This document shows, in pieces, positions 9,171 through 21,000 of a stretch of 64,000 nt of DNA. The DNA is from Epichloe hybrida (taxonomy: Eukaryota > Ascomycota > Sordariomycetes > Hypocreales > Clavicipitaceae). The stretch is taken from positions 7,750,001-7,814,000 of the forward strand of contig JAFEKR010000001.1 in assembly GCA_019022495.1 (NCBI GenBank), read 5' to 3'. The notes below the pieces were generated by a model. That model had not been told where the DNA came from. It did no database searches and saw nothing but the letters and a program-made list of their open reading frames with translations. Within the stretch, counting starts at the first letter, position 1. Every line of letters starts with the position of its first letter. The translations under genes were made by a program, and so were the position numbers.

Positions 9171-10498
9171 TTTGTGTGCGAGTTGTGAGAGAAATGTTGC
9201 AGAGTTTCAAAGACAACGAAGGGAAGAGTTGGAGGAGAAGGCGCCAAAAAGTATCATAGGTAAGGCGACGACGAGTGTGTTTCTTGGGCAGTGATCAAGA
9301 TACGACAGGGGCGGATTGTGCCTAATAAGGTATGAGAGCAGGAAACAGGCAATGTCATCTTTCCGATCGTGGATCCACCAAACAGGCACGGGAGGCTTGA
9401 TTGTAGACAAGGTGAAAAACCAAGAATGGGACAGAATGGGACAGAATGGGACATGTGGGAGGAAAGTAGCCGGCCGATGATAGCATAGCTGACGGATTAT
9501 TAGTTGCAGAAGGCACGAGACAGCTCGCCGAAGGGCCGTCGCCCCTCCTGACCTCGAGATCGCCATTTCCAACAGGCAATCCTGGAGATCGAGGTTTGAT
9601 CGAGGGTTGGTGTTAGTGTGTCCGGTGTGAGTGTGTCCCCCCCTGCCTGCCACCTGTCTGCCACCCGTCTGCTTCTAAGCAGCCAGAGTGGATCACCAAC
9701 ACGGGCAGACCGACCGGATTGGACCGATGGCGCCTCGCCTGGTCTCCGATGCGCGATCGATGAGCAGCAGCAGCTCCCATGACGATCACACGAATTGCTG
9801 AGCGACAAACATTACGTTGTGCCACCAGAGGCACGTCTGCAGCATGTCTGCAGCGCCCGTACCATGTTTTGCAATCGTAGCATCTTGGAAGTTTTTACGA
9901 TGGTGACGGGGAGGCGCTCGATGCCCAGATTCCTATGTTCCAAGTCATCGATGATTTCGTCGCGCTCCATGTCTGGAATGGATCAAGCCGCGGGCAAGTG
10001 TCGAGGCCCATTTCCCTCTTTGCTAGATAATATCATTCATCATCGAATCTGACGCTGAACAAGATGGATCGTGATTGAAATTGCGACATGTCTCTGGTCA
10101 TGGGCACATGGCCCATGGCCCATGGGTAAGCGAGCATGCCGCCACCGATTCCCGCATCCGATGGCTGATGGATGAAGTCCATGGTGACAAAATCCAATCG
10201 AATCGAAAGCAAAAATCATGGGCCAGAAACGGACATGGCGCGCATGGCGCCACGTGCAGATAGATAAGCCGTGGCCCGTCTGTAGCTGCCGCCCACATCA
10301 TGGTGGGGATTCAGCCAACCAACAACCACCTTGAGCGAGAGCTCGACAATCGGACAATTTGACGGATTGACACCGCGTCTCGTCGCGTCTCGTCGCGTCT
10401 GTTCGCGTCTGTCCTTCATCGCCATCGTCATCGCCATCACGACGAACAATCCTTGCTGCCCAGACCAAAGCAAAGCACCGGCGAAACAAGGAAACATC
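9171..10498. other. Divergent intergenic region between the photoreceptor and NSE2-like genes
   Basis: Contains eight GATC tetramers between 9293 and 9787 (candidate light-responsive elements), a 10-bp direct repeat at 9424-9453 and imperfect repeats such as gcgtctcgtc near 10376-10410. No supported coding frame; the open frame from 10331 is only the upstream extension of the NSE2-like gene. Confidence 0.6.
9424..9453 (+). repeat. Three copies of a 10-bp direct repeat
   Basis: The unit gaatgggaca is repeated three times in tandem upstream of the photoreceptor gene. Confidence 0.9.
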
Positions 10499-11873
10499 AT
10501 GCCACGCCACCTCCTCAACCGTGGCCGCCCTTCTGCCGCAGGTTCCTCTCCGGCCAGGGGTCAACCTGCCTCAACCGCAACCCTCCCCGAGTACCAGCCG
10601 CCGTCATGTCCCCTGAACAACGCCGGCCGCCGAGCACTCGGTGAACTATCCCACAACCGCGGCACGCAGCCATACGAGAAGCAGCTGAAGGACGCAACCC
10701 GACAGCTCGGCCTCTGCGTAGGAGACCTTCACGAAAGACTTGGAGCTCAGCAGGACCGGTTGCGCAGTCTTCGTGAGCGACGGCGAGAAAAGGGAACGGA
10801 TAGGACAGCCGAGGAAGAGCGACTAGAAGCCCATCTTGCCGAGCTAGAAAAGGACGTGGACGAATTGACAAACGAATCCGAAGAGTCACTACGCGACGTC
10901 ATTGACCATCAAGCCGAGCTGCAAGATCAAACCGACATCCTCGGGGACTTGTACACCGATGCCGCCACTGCAAGCACGGCGAACGTTCCAAGCACAGGAA
11001 ACCCGCGACGGCGCGACAGAGACCAAGCAGGAACAGGAGATTCGTTAACGGCTGTGGGCAAAAGAGAAGGAGAAGGAGAAGAAGAAACACCCGTGCCCGT
11101 CCCCAGTACCCGGGACATATATCTCGCCGCTCGAGCCCAGAAGCAGGCCGAATACGAAGCACTCACCCCTCATCAACGATATGCGCTCAACAATAACTAC
11201 GCCGCCTTCAAGAAGATATGGCACGACGCTGCGGCCGGCGAGAATGGACCTCCACTGGCCGATGCCTCGCGCTGGTTCCGTGCCGACGGACGCCCCGTCA
11301 TGTCCCGACCAGGCGCGAGTAGTGCTCACCGAGGCACAACAGACGCCGCCGACGACGACGCCGACGCCGCCGACGATGATGATGATGATGATGAAAACGA
11401 CGACATAGCCGTTGCGCGAGAAGTCATCAGTCTCAACTGCCCGCTGACACTGCGCCAAATGGAAGAGCCATACACGCACGCCAAGTGCAAGCATACCTTT
11501 GAAAAGTCCGCCATCATGGAGTATCTCCCTGCCCGAGGCAACGTTCAATGCCCACAATCCGGCTGTAGTCAGGTAAATCTCATCATGCGTCACCATGGTC
11601 TCCTCTTCGCTCTTCCCTCTACACATATACAAGCTGCCCCCCCCTGTTCTTTACTGACCCCGTTCCCTCCAGACCATGTCCAAAGCACTTTTCAGCCAAG
11701 ACTTTTACCCCGACGAAGTCATGCTGCGACGGGTCCAGCGCTCCAAGCAGACACAGCGCGCTATTGACCATATGGACGATGACGATGAAGACGTTGACAT
11801 GGGCGACGAGTCAGTCGTGCTGGAGCGGGAGAGACGCGCACATGGTGGGAGTACGAAGCAAGACACATCATGA
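10499..11873 (+). CDS. SP-RING SUMO E3 ligase, NSE2/MMS21-like
   Basis: Likely SMC5/6-complex subunit that sumoylates chromatin proteins in DNA repair. Two exons, 10499-11572 and 11673-11873, give 424 residues; the donor is GTAAAT and the acceptor CCTCCAG. The ATG at 10499 (MPRHLLNRG) is chosen because upstream in-frame sequence has no conserved character. Residues 55-150 form coiled-coil helices (QLKDATRQLGLCVGDLHERL and on), the SMC5-binding part in this family. An acidic Asp run (about residues 290-300) precedes the SP-RING at about 305-375: SLNCPLTLRQMEEPYTHAKC, then KHTFEKSAIMEYL, VQCPQSGCSQ and FYPDEVMLRRVQR. Cys/His zinc ligands are present. The intron splits the SP-RING just after the last cysteine pair. 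Confidence 0.88.
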
Positions 11874-12421
11874 TACCCTTACAGCGGATGGGGAAAAAAC
11901 TTCACCAAAACAAACTCAAAGGGGATACCCAATTCCATGGATAGACCCATGTACAAAGTACTTCAGTATCGGACTGTTTCCCCCAAACCAAGCCCATGTA
12001 TGACCATGAAGTGATCAAATAACCTACATTGCAGGACCGCGGCGGGCACTCACTATATTTACAAGGTCGTTTGCTCCCTCGTATACCAACCGTTGATATT
12101 AAAACAAAAATGCCCCCAGCTCCCAACAATACCTGTGCGACAGAAAAAGCACCTTGGTTCTTCTTCTCAAATCTACCAACGCACGTCCTTAGTCATACAA
12201 GGGTGACGCTGACTTGTGCCACCGGTAAAATGCAGTTATCGGTGTAATCACGTACAAATCCTACCGCGCAGGCATAAAACTGCACCTATGCCAATGTTGC
12301 GTAAAGAAACACTCATTACCAAAGTGAGAGTTGCATCCGCTGTTCTCATAATTCTTCCTATTCAACTTTTGAAAGTTCAACGCAATCTTCTGTTGTCCAA
12401 TATCGATGCTGGTTGTGCGGC
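11874..12421. other. Intergenic between convergent genes
   Basis: No coding sequence recognised; 3' UTRs of the NSE2-like gene and the carboxypeptidase gene are expected here. Confidence 0.6.
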
Positions 12422-14502
12422 TCACAGAATTATTACGGAGAGATGTATGCCGAATATGTAGAGTACGAGCATCCAGCTCATGTGAATATGTACATGAAAC
12501 GCCTTGCTATCCGGCGTTTTTGTCGCGATAAAGACACCCGTGAGTGTCTCCAACGTAGACGTGGCTTTGCCGCTTGTCGGGGACAGAGGCTGCGTCGTTG
12601 CCAAGGGCCAGTCAGCCGACTTGCTGTACAAGACACCGTTGATAACTGTGCCTGTCCCCGCCGAAGCAAGACTCCGCGCGCCATCGTCACATGTTTCGTT
12701 GAACATGTAGACGTAGCATGTTGTAGCGGGCATGGCGGGAAGCTTGTCATAGTGTGAGGCGGCAGACGAGCCTGTCGTGTTGTACAAGGATAGGTTGATA
12801 GCCTCGCCCATGGAGATTGAGGTGCCCATCATGATGCGGGCAAAGGCTTGGAACGCGGTTTCGGGTTGGTACCACGCCACCGAGTGGCCGGCTTTGTAGA
12901 TGCGGCTGAAGGATAAGTTACCGTACTGGCGTACCAGCCCGCCGACGTATGTGTCGTTGACGATAATGGGTGCGTACCCAGCAGCGGGAAATTTAACTGC
13001 GTATTCGGGACTAGTCTGGTTGGCGATTGCCAAGGACACAGCCTCTCCGCCGTACCAGTTGCAGATGTAGTCTCTGTCGCCGTATATGAGGCCGATGCGT
13101 ACGCCTCGGTTCAGAAGATCTGCCAGCCGCTTGATGTTGCCGCCGCGGGATTGGTCACCTGTGTCCTGGAAGACGTCGGAGATACGGTGGTTCATCATGG
13201 TGTAGTTGACTGGAGAGCCGATGGCCTTGAGAATGTGACCCTGGTTGAGGTAGGAGACAAACCGTAGAGCGGGGTTAGGGTCATGATACGGCGCGGCCAG
13301 GTCATAAGGACTGCGGCCACTGTGGTAATAACGCTCCTCGATGTCGAAGCAGGCGGCGTTGGCGGCTGCGCATATTGAGTTCACGTTGGCGTTGGTCCCC
13401 TCGCCGTTTGGATCCGAAGCCAAGGCTGCGGCTACGCATTGTTGAACTTTGGCTTTGCAGCCATCCGGGGAACCGAACTTGGCAGAGTAGTGGATGGCTT
13501 CTACATCGGAGAGTGCCTTGAACCCATAGGTGTTGTTGTTTGCGAAGATTGGATAGTACGGGACCTGGATTTCCTGATCGACGCATCCATTGACGATACC
13601 AAGTGAGCCAAGACGAACTTCCACGGTCGAATTTGCACGCAGCTCTCCCGTCACTCGTTTCTGATTCTGCTGCTCCCATTTTTCGGCGAACAGCGGCCCG
13701 TATCTCCCGCCATAGCTCTCTGTGAATAAGTGGACAGATACCGAGGTATTGGAAGCATTCTGATACAAAGGAAAAGTCGTGAGAAAGCCTTGCATCAGAT
13801 GCCACACAGCAAGAGCAGCCGTTTCTGTGGTGTTGGCCATAGAGCTGGAATTCGTGGTGCTGAATGTGCCATTGAGATAGGCCCAAGACGTAGAAGAGCC
13901 AATTCCTTGCAACGGTGGTTGGCGTATATCGCCGCCAGTGTCGAGAATTATGGTTCCATTGGTAGGTTTATCATATGAAAAGCCCACTTGATTAGGCTGG
14001 TGAGGACGATGGAGATGACAATGGGTTAGCCGCAGATGAAATGTATGCATTTTGAGGAACGCCCACGAACCTGATCTATGAATAGCATGTTGGAGGCTCT
14101 GTCCCATCCCCATTCCCTCGCAGCGGTGTCATATTTATCGATACCCTGCTCAATGACCTCACAGGGACCATTGCCACTAAAGAAGCCCAACAAGGAACTC
14201 GAACCAGGGCCTCCATTCAGCCATAGCGTCAGCTCATCTGTTCGTTGACGAGCTTCGACGTACCAGAAGAACAAATTGGTCGAATGGGCACCGGGAATAT
14301 TGACCCATCCGGTGTACTGTTTCTGATGACCAAAGGCTGTTTTGCAGGCTCCCCGGGGTTCCTTGTACGAGATGGTGATGTTGCCGTCAGCTGGCGAGCG
14401 CACCACCGTCAGGTTCAGAGCCGCGGCGTCCGTCAGTGGGAATTGAGCCCGACACCATGGCGCGCCCAGTGCCACCAGCAAGGCAGCATGCCGAACAAGC
14501 AT
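12422..14502 (-). CDS. Secreted serine carboxypeptidase (peptidase family S10)
   Basis: Removes C-terminal residues from peptides at acid pH; secreted or wall-associated. Two exons, 14502-14071 and 13996-12422, give 668 residues. The ATG at 14502 is chosen because it starts a clear signal peptide (MLVRHAALLVALGAPWCRAQ); the frame extends upstream without family similarity. Signatures in order: LTLWLNGGPGSSSLLG, NMLFIDQ-PNQVGFSYD across the intron (donor GTTCGT, acceptor CAG), ESYGGRYGP with the nucleophile Ser near residue 238, IYGDRDYICNWYGG with the catalytic Asp, and YKAGHSVAWYQPE with the catalytic His. Many N-glycosylation sequons are present. The extreme C-terminus is hydrophobic (SWMLVLYIFGIHLSVIIL), suggesting a membrane tail or GPI-anchor signal, which is inference. 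Confidence 0.92.
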
Positions 14503-15411
14503 CGAAAGCAAGGGAAACCAAGGGAAATACGAGAGATGGCAGTTCTGGCGGAGCGCCCTTTGGCTGGACGGATTGTTTAAAACATATCGCTTCGGAGAGT
14601 GAGTGACGCGCGGGTCGGGGTGCGAGACCAAGGTTCAAGGAAGGGACTGGAGAGAAGAGAAGAACAAGAGAAGGCGAAAGAATTGCTCGGCGCCGAGAAG
14701 ACAAAAAAAAAAAGGGACGCCTCATGTTTTGTAGACCAGGACCAGGACCAGGACCAGGCCAGATGTTCTGTCCGACAGGAAAGCGCGGAGGACCCAAGAA
14801 AGACATTTCGAATTGTTCCACAGCCAGCCAGCCACATGGATGGAGTTGTGTACATGTGGGTATTTGTTATTCCGTAGGGACGACACAAACGCACAAATAA
14901 TAATAAGGATGCTTGGCCGTGCAGCAAAAAGGCTTAGTCCACTTGTGGGGTTGGGTTGGTGCAGTAAAAAAAAAGGAGAAAGGCCGGCCCGCCAAAAACG
15001 CCTGCCAAGAAGCGCCCGCCAAGAAGCGCCCGCCAAGAAAAGGACATGACTGCCAACAAGCATGTGACATGACTCAACATCTCAACTCTGCTCTGCCACC
15101 GAGCCCATGACAAGATTTTTCTGGTCTTGCGTCTTGCCACAGCCGCCGACCAGCCATCGGCGGCTCTCCAGCGCAACAGAACAACAATACCCAGAAAAGA
15201 ATCCGAAATTTCCCCTTCTTCTTCGCCTTCGTGTGAAGAATCCTTTGCTACGCAACCCTCTCCTCTTTGCTCATCACCTTGATAGTGTATGTACAGTTTT
15301 TGATTACACAAGCCGCTCATCCCAGCGTCAACGTAGTAAATACAAGTTGTCCCGTCCCGTCGGGTACATCGTCCGCGCTGTCGTTCCATGACTGCCTCTC
15401 ATGCCAACTAC
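14503..15411. other. Intergenic: carboxypeptidase upstream region and COQ3 downstream region
   Basis: No gene seen. Short tandem repeats occur at 14735-14759 (unit accagg) and 14990-15040 (unit containing gccaagaagcgccc), plus A-rich runs. Confidence 0.6.
14990..15040 (+). repeat. GC-rich short tandem repeat
   Basis: About three imperfect copies of a 15-bp unit around gccaagaagcgcccgcc, upstream of the carboxypeptidase gene. Confidence 0.7.
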
Positions 15412-16320
15412 TCACTCCATGCCGGTGCTCCTCCTCACGGCAAAAAAGTAGTTGCCAACCTTCTCGCCCCCCCGCACTTCCTTCCATCCCAGCCCTGGAA
15501 CATACATGACGCCCATGACTCTGGGACTGTCCCAACCCTGGCCCATGAAGAACCGCCGCAGCTCCTCCTCGTTGATGTACTTGTCCCAATCGTGAGTCCC
15601 GCGCGGAACGATGCGCAAAAGATGCTCTGCCAGCAGATTTGTCGTGAACCAGCTCATCCACGTTCTCGCAATCGTGCTCATGACCAGCCACCCGCCGGGC
15701 TTGACAAACGGCCGGACTCGTTGCAGGAAGGGACCTGGCTCGTCGACGTGCTCAATGACTTCGAATAAGCTGACGACGTCGTAGCGATCCTTGTTCTCCC
15801 GCGGCACCTCGAGTTCCTCGATCGAGCTCTGTCTGTAGAAAAGCTTGCCACTTAGCGACGGATCCTTCTTTGCATGAGCCTTTGCAACGGACAGGACGGA
15901 GGGTGTCGGGTCAATCGCTGTGACTCGTTTCGTTGTGTGCAGCCGTGCAGCACTTTCAGCAAAGATGCCACCGCCGCAGCCGATATCGAGGTAGGTCAAG
16001 GTCGAATCTTGTAACCTGGAAGCTGTCGTCTCGGGTCGCGATTGTAGGCAGCCCCTGATGAAGTCCTGCCGCACCGGGTTCATCAGGTGCAGAAGCCGGG
16101 ACGAGCCGTGGGGATCCCACCACTCGGAAGCGAGGGCATTGAAATGCGAGACCTCTTGGGGGTTCACGGACGAAAAGGTCGAGTGCCATTGCTGGCTCCT
16201 AGGCGGGCAAGCTTTGCTCGAGTGTACGCGTGGGCAGGCGTTGCCACACGCAGGGGCGCTCGATTGCGGTGTCCTCACACGGCCGAGGACGCGACCGACT
16301 GTTCTCAACGGCGGCATCAT
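15412..16320 (-). CDS. COQ3: Ubiquinone biosynthesis O-methyltransferase COQ3, mitochondrial
   Basis: Catalyses the two SAM-dependent O-methylation steps of coenzyme Q synthesis on the matrix side of the inner mitochondrial membrane. It is a single exon of 302 residues. Residues 1-45 are Arg/Ser-rich with no acidic residues, a mitochondrial targeting sequence. The family start HFNALASEWWDPHGSSRLLHLMNPVR follows in pieces, then SAM motif I LDIGCGGGIFAESAARL, DVVSLFEVIEHVDEP, and the C-terminal FTTNLLAEHLLRIVPRGTHD and YINEEELRRFF blocks. Length and motif order are normal. It is divergent from RIB3 across 317 bp, so the two may share a promoter. Confidence 0.95.
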   Translation of the reverse strand: MMPPLRTVGRVLGRVRTPQSSAPACGNACPRVHSSKACPPRSQQWHSTFSSVNPQEVSHFNALASEWWDPHGSSRLLHLMNPVRQDFIRGCLQSRPETTASRLQDSTLTYLDIGCGGGIFAESAARLHTTKRVTAIDPTPSVLSVAKAHAKKDPSLSGKLFYRQSSIEELEVPRENKDRYDVVSLFEVIEHVDEPGPFLQRVRPFVKPGGWLVMSTIARTWMSWFTTNLLAEHLLRIVPRGTHDWDKYINEEELRRFFMGQGWDSPRVMGVMYVPGLGWKEVRGGEKVGNYFFAVRRSTGME

Positions 16321-16637
16321 GGGCGCTCAAGCTGATGCTGTCGAGGAACAGAGCTGGGAGCTGGTAAGAAGCAGAAGTTGGAGAGCGGGAATCTGTGGGA
16401 TACTATTCAATTCGCCGAGGACCCACTTGTGTGAGCGAGCTTCTTTTATGTATATATATGTACATGTACGTACAGTGGGGTGTGCACGGCACCGAGGAAA
16501 GCAGCCCACCCGGTACCGACGGTTCCTTCCCATTACACCCATTAATACACCCATTACACCACCACCGCTGCTCTCGGTTCGTTCCTCCAGTCATAAAGAC
16601 AAAGCGACACCTCGTCACGGGCCGGCCTCAACCCAAC
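16321..16637. promoter_or_regulatory. Shared divergent promoter region of COQ3 and RIB3
   Basis: A 317-bp non-coding interval between the two start codons. It includes CT-rich stretches near the RIB3 start and a tatatatgtacatgtac element at about 16450-16468. No specific factor site is claimed. Confidence 0.5.
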
Positions 16638-17401
16638 ATGCCTGCTTCAACGATACCGACGAGTCAATTCGACTCCATCCCCGACACAATCGAGGCTTTC
16701 CGTAAGTAGCCGCCCCGGCGTGTGCCTGCACCCCTACCAGCCGGCGCTGAACAAAGTTCCTTCCCCCAGGCCGAGGTGAATTCATCCTGGCCCTCGACGA
16801 CCCCGGCCGCGAGAATGAGGCCGATCTGATCATTGCCGCCGAGGACGTCACCACCGAGCAAATGGCCTGGATGGTCCGCTACACCTCTGGCCTCATCTGC
16901 GCGCCCATGATGCCCTCGCGCGCCGACGCCCTCGAGCTGCCCGTCATGGTCTCGGCCAGCCAGGACTCCCGCGGCACCGCCTACACCATCTCCGTCGACG
17001 CCGCCCACGAGTCCGTCACCACGGGCATCAGTGCCCACGACCGAGCCCTCTGCTGCCGCTCCCTCGCCGACCCCAAGTCCTCTCCCACCAGCTTCATCCG
17101 CCCCGGTCACATCCTGCCCCTGCGCGCCGCCCCCGGCGGCGTCCGCCAACGAAGAGGCCATACCGAGGCCGCCATCGAGCTCTGCCGTCTCGCCGGCAAG
17201 AACCCGGCCGCCGCCATCGCCGAGCTCGTCGAGGACGGCGAACCCACGCCCGGACAGCCCACTCTCACCCGAGCTGGCATGATGAGGGGCGAAGAGAACA
17301 TCGCCTTTGCCAGAAAGTGGGGTCTCAAGGTCTGCACCATCGCCGATCTCGTCGAGCACGTTGAGAAGATGGAGGGAAAGCCCAAGTCAAATGGGGTGTA
17401 G
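16638..17401 (+). CDS. RIB3: 3,4-dihydroxy-2-butanone 4-phosphate synthase
   Basis: Converts ribulose 5-phosphate to 3,4-dihydroxy-2-butanone 4-phosphate, the four-carbon precursor of riboflavin. Two exons, 16638-16701 and 16770-17401, 231 residues; the donor is GTAAGT, the acceptor CCCCCAG, and the join gives AFRRGEFILALDD. Active-site motifs are DDPGRENEADLIIAAE, YTSGLICAPM, SQDSRGTAYTISVDAA, TGISAHDRA and RPGHILPL, then GGVRQRRGHTEAAIELCRLAG. There is no GTP cyclohydrolase II fusion, the usual fungal state. Yeast RIB3 has also been linked to mitochondrial respiration, which fits the COQ3 neighbour. A long frame on the opposite strand is a codon-bias artefact. Confidence 0.96.
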
Positions 17402-18089
17402 AGGAAAACTTGACAGGAAGAAATACCACGTAGTACATGACGAAGAGAAGGAACCCCCCCACCCCCCCCCGGCCCAAAAAAATTCTTGAGAAAGGAATGC
17501 CGCCTCCAACCAAACGCGGACTTGCAGTGACGACCGTCCAAAGATAATCAACGAGGGAGAAGGAGGATGGGGACCAGAAAGCATTAATCCTCATTTGTTC
17601 GCCTATTTGTGAAAGATTCCCTGGGACCCCTCTGTATCTAGTATTCGCAATGTTCGCTTCTACAGTGTATGTATGGGCTTGCGATCTACGGAACGAGATG
17701 TTTCCAAAGCAAGAGGGCTGCGCACCTATGCACTTTTGGTTTTACTTTTTCCGAGTTCCACCTCTTTTGTGTGTAGAAGTCATTGTACTTGCATACACCT
17801 CTATCAAGCATGTATTTGACACTGGAAACAAAGCAGAGGTGACAAATTTTGAAGCTACCGACGCTCGCAGGTTCTTTGTAACACCAATCTCAGAGTGCGA
17901 TGTGTACATGTTCCATGTTCCATGTTCCATGTACGTGTGCGCCTACGAATGCTGTCATGATGCGTGCTTTAAGACGGGTGGGGGGAGAGCAAACGCCTCG
18001 ACAGAGAATATATACATGCCGTGAGTATGAAAAAAAAAAAAAATCGAGCCATTACGCCAGGTGAGGGAGAAGGGGGGGGATAAATCGAC
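17402..18089. other. Intergenic between convergent genes
   Basis: No gene recognised. It contains poly-C/G runs near 17453-17471 and a short gttccatgttccatg repeat near 17910-17928. 3' UTRs of RIB3 and the ataxin-10-like gene are expected. Confidence 0.6.
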
Positions 18090-21000
18090 CTATGCCATGA
18101 AATTATCCTCCAAACTTCTCCCTGTCGCCACGGCCCCGTCACCCAACCTCATATTCGCAGCCTTCTTCAAGAAGTCGCCCTCCTCATCCGCCACCTCGCC
18201 GACTACACGACCCGGGCCCGTCCCGCTTCTCACTTGGATCTTGATCTCGCCTTCGACGCCGTCCATTCTCAGCGTCGACACTACCGAGCCAGGAGGAGGG
18301 GGTTTCAGTCCAGGCTGAGGCGACATGCTGACGAGTTCTCTAAAGAAATTGTTGGCTGCTTCGCACCCGTCCAGAAGCCACTTGAGACAAATCGTGACGC
18401 GCTCCTTTGCAAACGGGTTGTGGTCATCGTACGCGCAGCTGTTGAGGAGAGGCACGATGCCGTTGAACTTGATCATTTGGGATTGCACCAGGGGATTGCC
18501 AGGGCTGCTTTGCCCGGCGGTGGGTTGGAGAAGCGTGGCGAGGATGGTGAATATTTGGCCCTTGATGCCGGGCCAGGGGAACTTATGAGCAGATTCTTGG
18601 ACGGGCGGTGGGAGGGAGGGGGAAGGAGATGAGGGCTCCGCGGCATAGGGCCGCTCGATCATCGGGTTAGTGTTGTTCAGGCTGGGGGTCGGAGGACTCG
18701 GTTTCGTCTTGGGCGAGCGCCTGGGCAGTTCTATCAAAGGTTTCTTGGCAACACCTGCTTCGAGGCCGCTTAGTATGGCGATGAGGTCGTAGACCGTCTC
18801 CCACTCGATGAGCTTGGTGCGCGTATCCGTCATTTCGGCAACTGTGGTGAGGAAATCTAGATATTGCGCGAGACCGTCCTTGGCACGCTCCATATCCCAG
18901 CTGTCGACGGGGAATTCGGCCGGATCACATTTATCCTCGCGAATCTGGGCCTGCAGGTGCATCAACGCGGCACACTCGGGCACGACGCGCGTGCGAAAGA
19001 AGCTGAAGAAGAAGTGGACAAGCTTGATGTCTCTGGACTCGTCTTTTTCATGGGGTAAAGGTACGGCGGAGCAATTGTTACTGCTGCCACCGTTGCTGGC
19101 GCTGGCGTTGCCACCGCTAGGAGCAGTATTGGTAGTAGTCGTAGGAGTGACAGGGTTGTTACCATTACCAAGATTGGTGCTGTTATGCGCAGCGTTGTTG
19201 TTGGCATTGTTGTTGAGCCTGGCCCTAAACATGTGGCTGACAAGTCGCAGAAGGACAGTTTGCGCGGGGGAAATTATATCCTTGGGGATGCGAAGCGAGT
19301 TCCATGCATATGGAATCAAGGCACTGTGGTGAAGAGCCTCCACTATCTGGGTAGTGACCTGGAAGATGAGCGACTGTTCATCTTTGTCCCAGACGGCAAT
19401 GAAGACGAGAAGCTCTCGCAGCAGACTCTTGCCGCAGTCCAAGGCTAGAAACATTCTGCATCTCGTTTTTTGCAGGTTCTCTCCAGCACGGGTGAGACCA
19501 GATCCCGCATTGTCCAGGATGCAAGACTTGACAATCATATGCAATGCTTCAATCTGCTTCGGGTCAAGGATGTTGGGCACTTCAGTGAGGAGCCCGGTCA
19601 AGGGCCCCTCGCCATAGGACTCATCGTCGTCTTCATCATCTATATCATCGTAGTCATGGCCATAGTCGTGCATATGGTCATGGTCATGGTGGTGTTGGTG
19701 TTGGTGGTGGTGGTGGTGGTGGTGGTGATGATGATGATGATGGTCATGGTGGTGCTCACATCCAACGTCATGCTCAAGGTCGTGGTCGTGGTCGTGATCA
19801 TTATGATGCTCACAGGTGTGGCCGTGGTCGTGGCCGTGGTCGTGGTCGTGGCCGTGGTCGTGGTCATGATCATGCACGTGTTCGTGTTGGCAGTGGTCAT
19901 CATCCTCTTCCTCTTGGTCATGATGGTGATGACACCCAAAACACTCAGGACAGTGATGGCAATGGTCTTGTTCTGACAGCTCGTCGTCGGCAACTTCAGG
20001 CGGCGGTGAATGATCGCCATGGTATGAGTGAGAGTATCGATGAATCAAGTTCGTCTTGCAATGCTCGGCTCGGGATTGTGCGAATTCCACCGACGGCGTG
20101 TGCACAGTCCATTCTTCATAGTTTGGGTCCCGCGCTCGCAACCACCAAGTATCAATCTCTCGGGACACGCGACCATAAGCCTTGTCCTGCTCGAACTTGT
20201 CTGTCTCGTCCGGTTTCCACACAGGATTGATCTTCTCGTTGCTGTCCCCAACGTCGCCGGGCATATTGACAGTACCTTCGGGCAGCCAGTTCCAAGCCAG
20301 CGGTCGGATAGGCGCCAGATTGCCGGGTGGTTTGTCAGACTGATTCTCCGCGTAGTCCTTGAGTAGCTTTCTAGCCGTGTCGCACATCTTCGAGTTCCGC
20401 TCCAGCCAATGCTGGACCTGCTGTTTGGCCACGTCTGGCCTGAACCCGGAGCCGTCGCCGACTCCGTCATCCTGGCCACCAAAGGCACTCTCGTCCTCGT
20501 CGAACAGGACGTCAAACCAGAAGGACATCTTATTGCGGTCATGCTTGGCGGTCCAATTGTGCGCTTGCTGCAGGGAAGTGACGAGCAGCTTTTTGTCTAC
20601 AGGGGGGGGGGGGGGTTCACTCATTAGAACAGAGTCAAATGCTGTAGAGGAAGGGGGATATTTCGCACTCACATAGCTCAGTTATATCAGCCAGCTTGAG
20701 CCTCTGGGTCTCGTCCAGAATCTCCCCATCGTACCCTTTACTCGTGACGTTTACGCAAAGGATGATGGTCTGATACACCATCTGGTCAAAGTGCACAGCC
20801 GCACATATATCCTGCGGAACCTCGGGCTCAGCATTGACCAAAAGATTTCTAGCAATGTGCATCAACTTGATCAAGGTCCCAAGGTCCTCTTTCATGCTGG
20901 CGTGGTTCATGACGATCAACGCTGTGCTCTCCTGGGGGGCGACGCCTTTCTCGGGGTCGTTCAAGCTCGACAGCGGCCCCACCGCTCTGGTCGTAAGGCT

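Noticed and set aside
14577..15063. Overlapping short frames between the carboxypeptidase and COQ3 genes
   Set aside because: Driven by short tandem repeats and A-runs, with no splice-consistent extension.
16664..17359. A 231-codon Gly/Asp/Val-rich open frame antisense to RIB3
   Set aside because: Mirror of the RIB3 exon with Gly/Ala/Asp bias; no start context or motifs.
19470..19976. A 168-codon Val/Ile/Met-rich frame that looks like a membrane protein
   Set aside because: It is the antisense reading of the His/Asp repeat in the ataxin-10-like gene.
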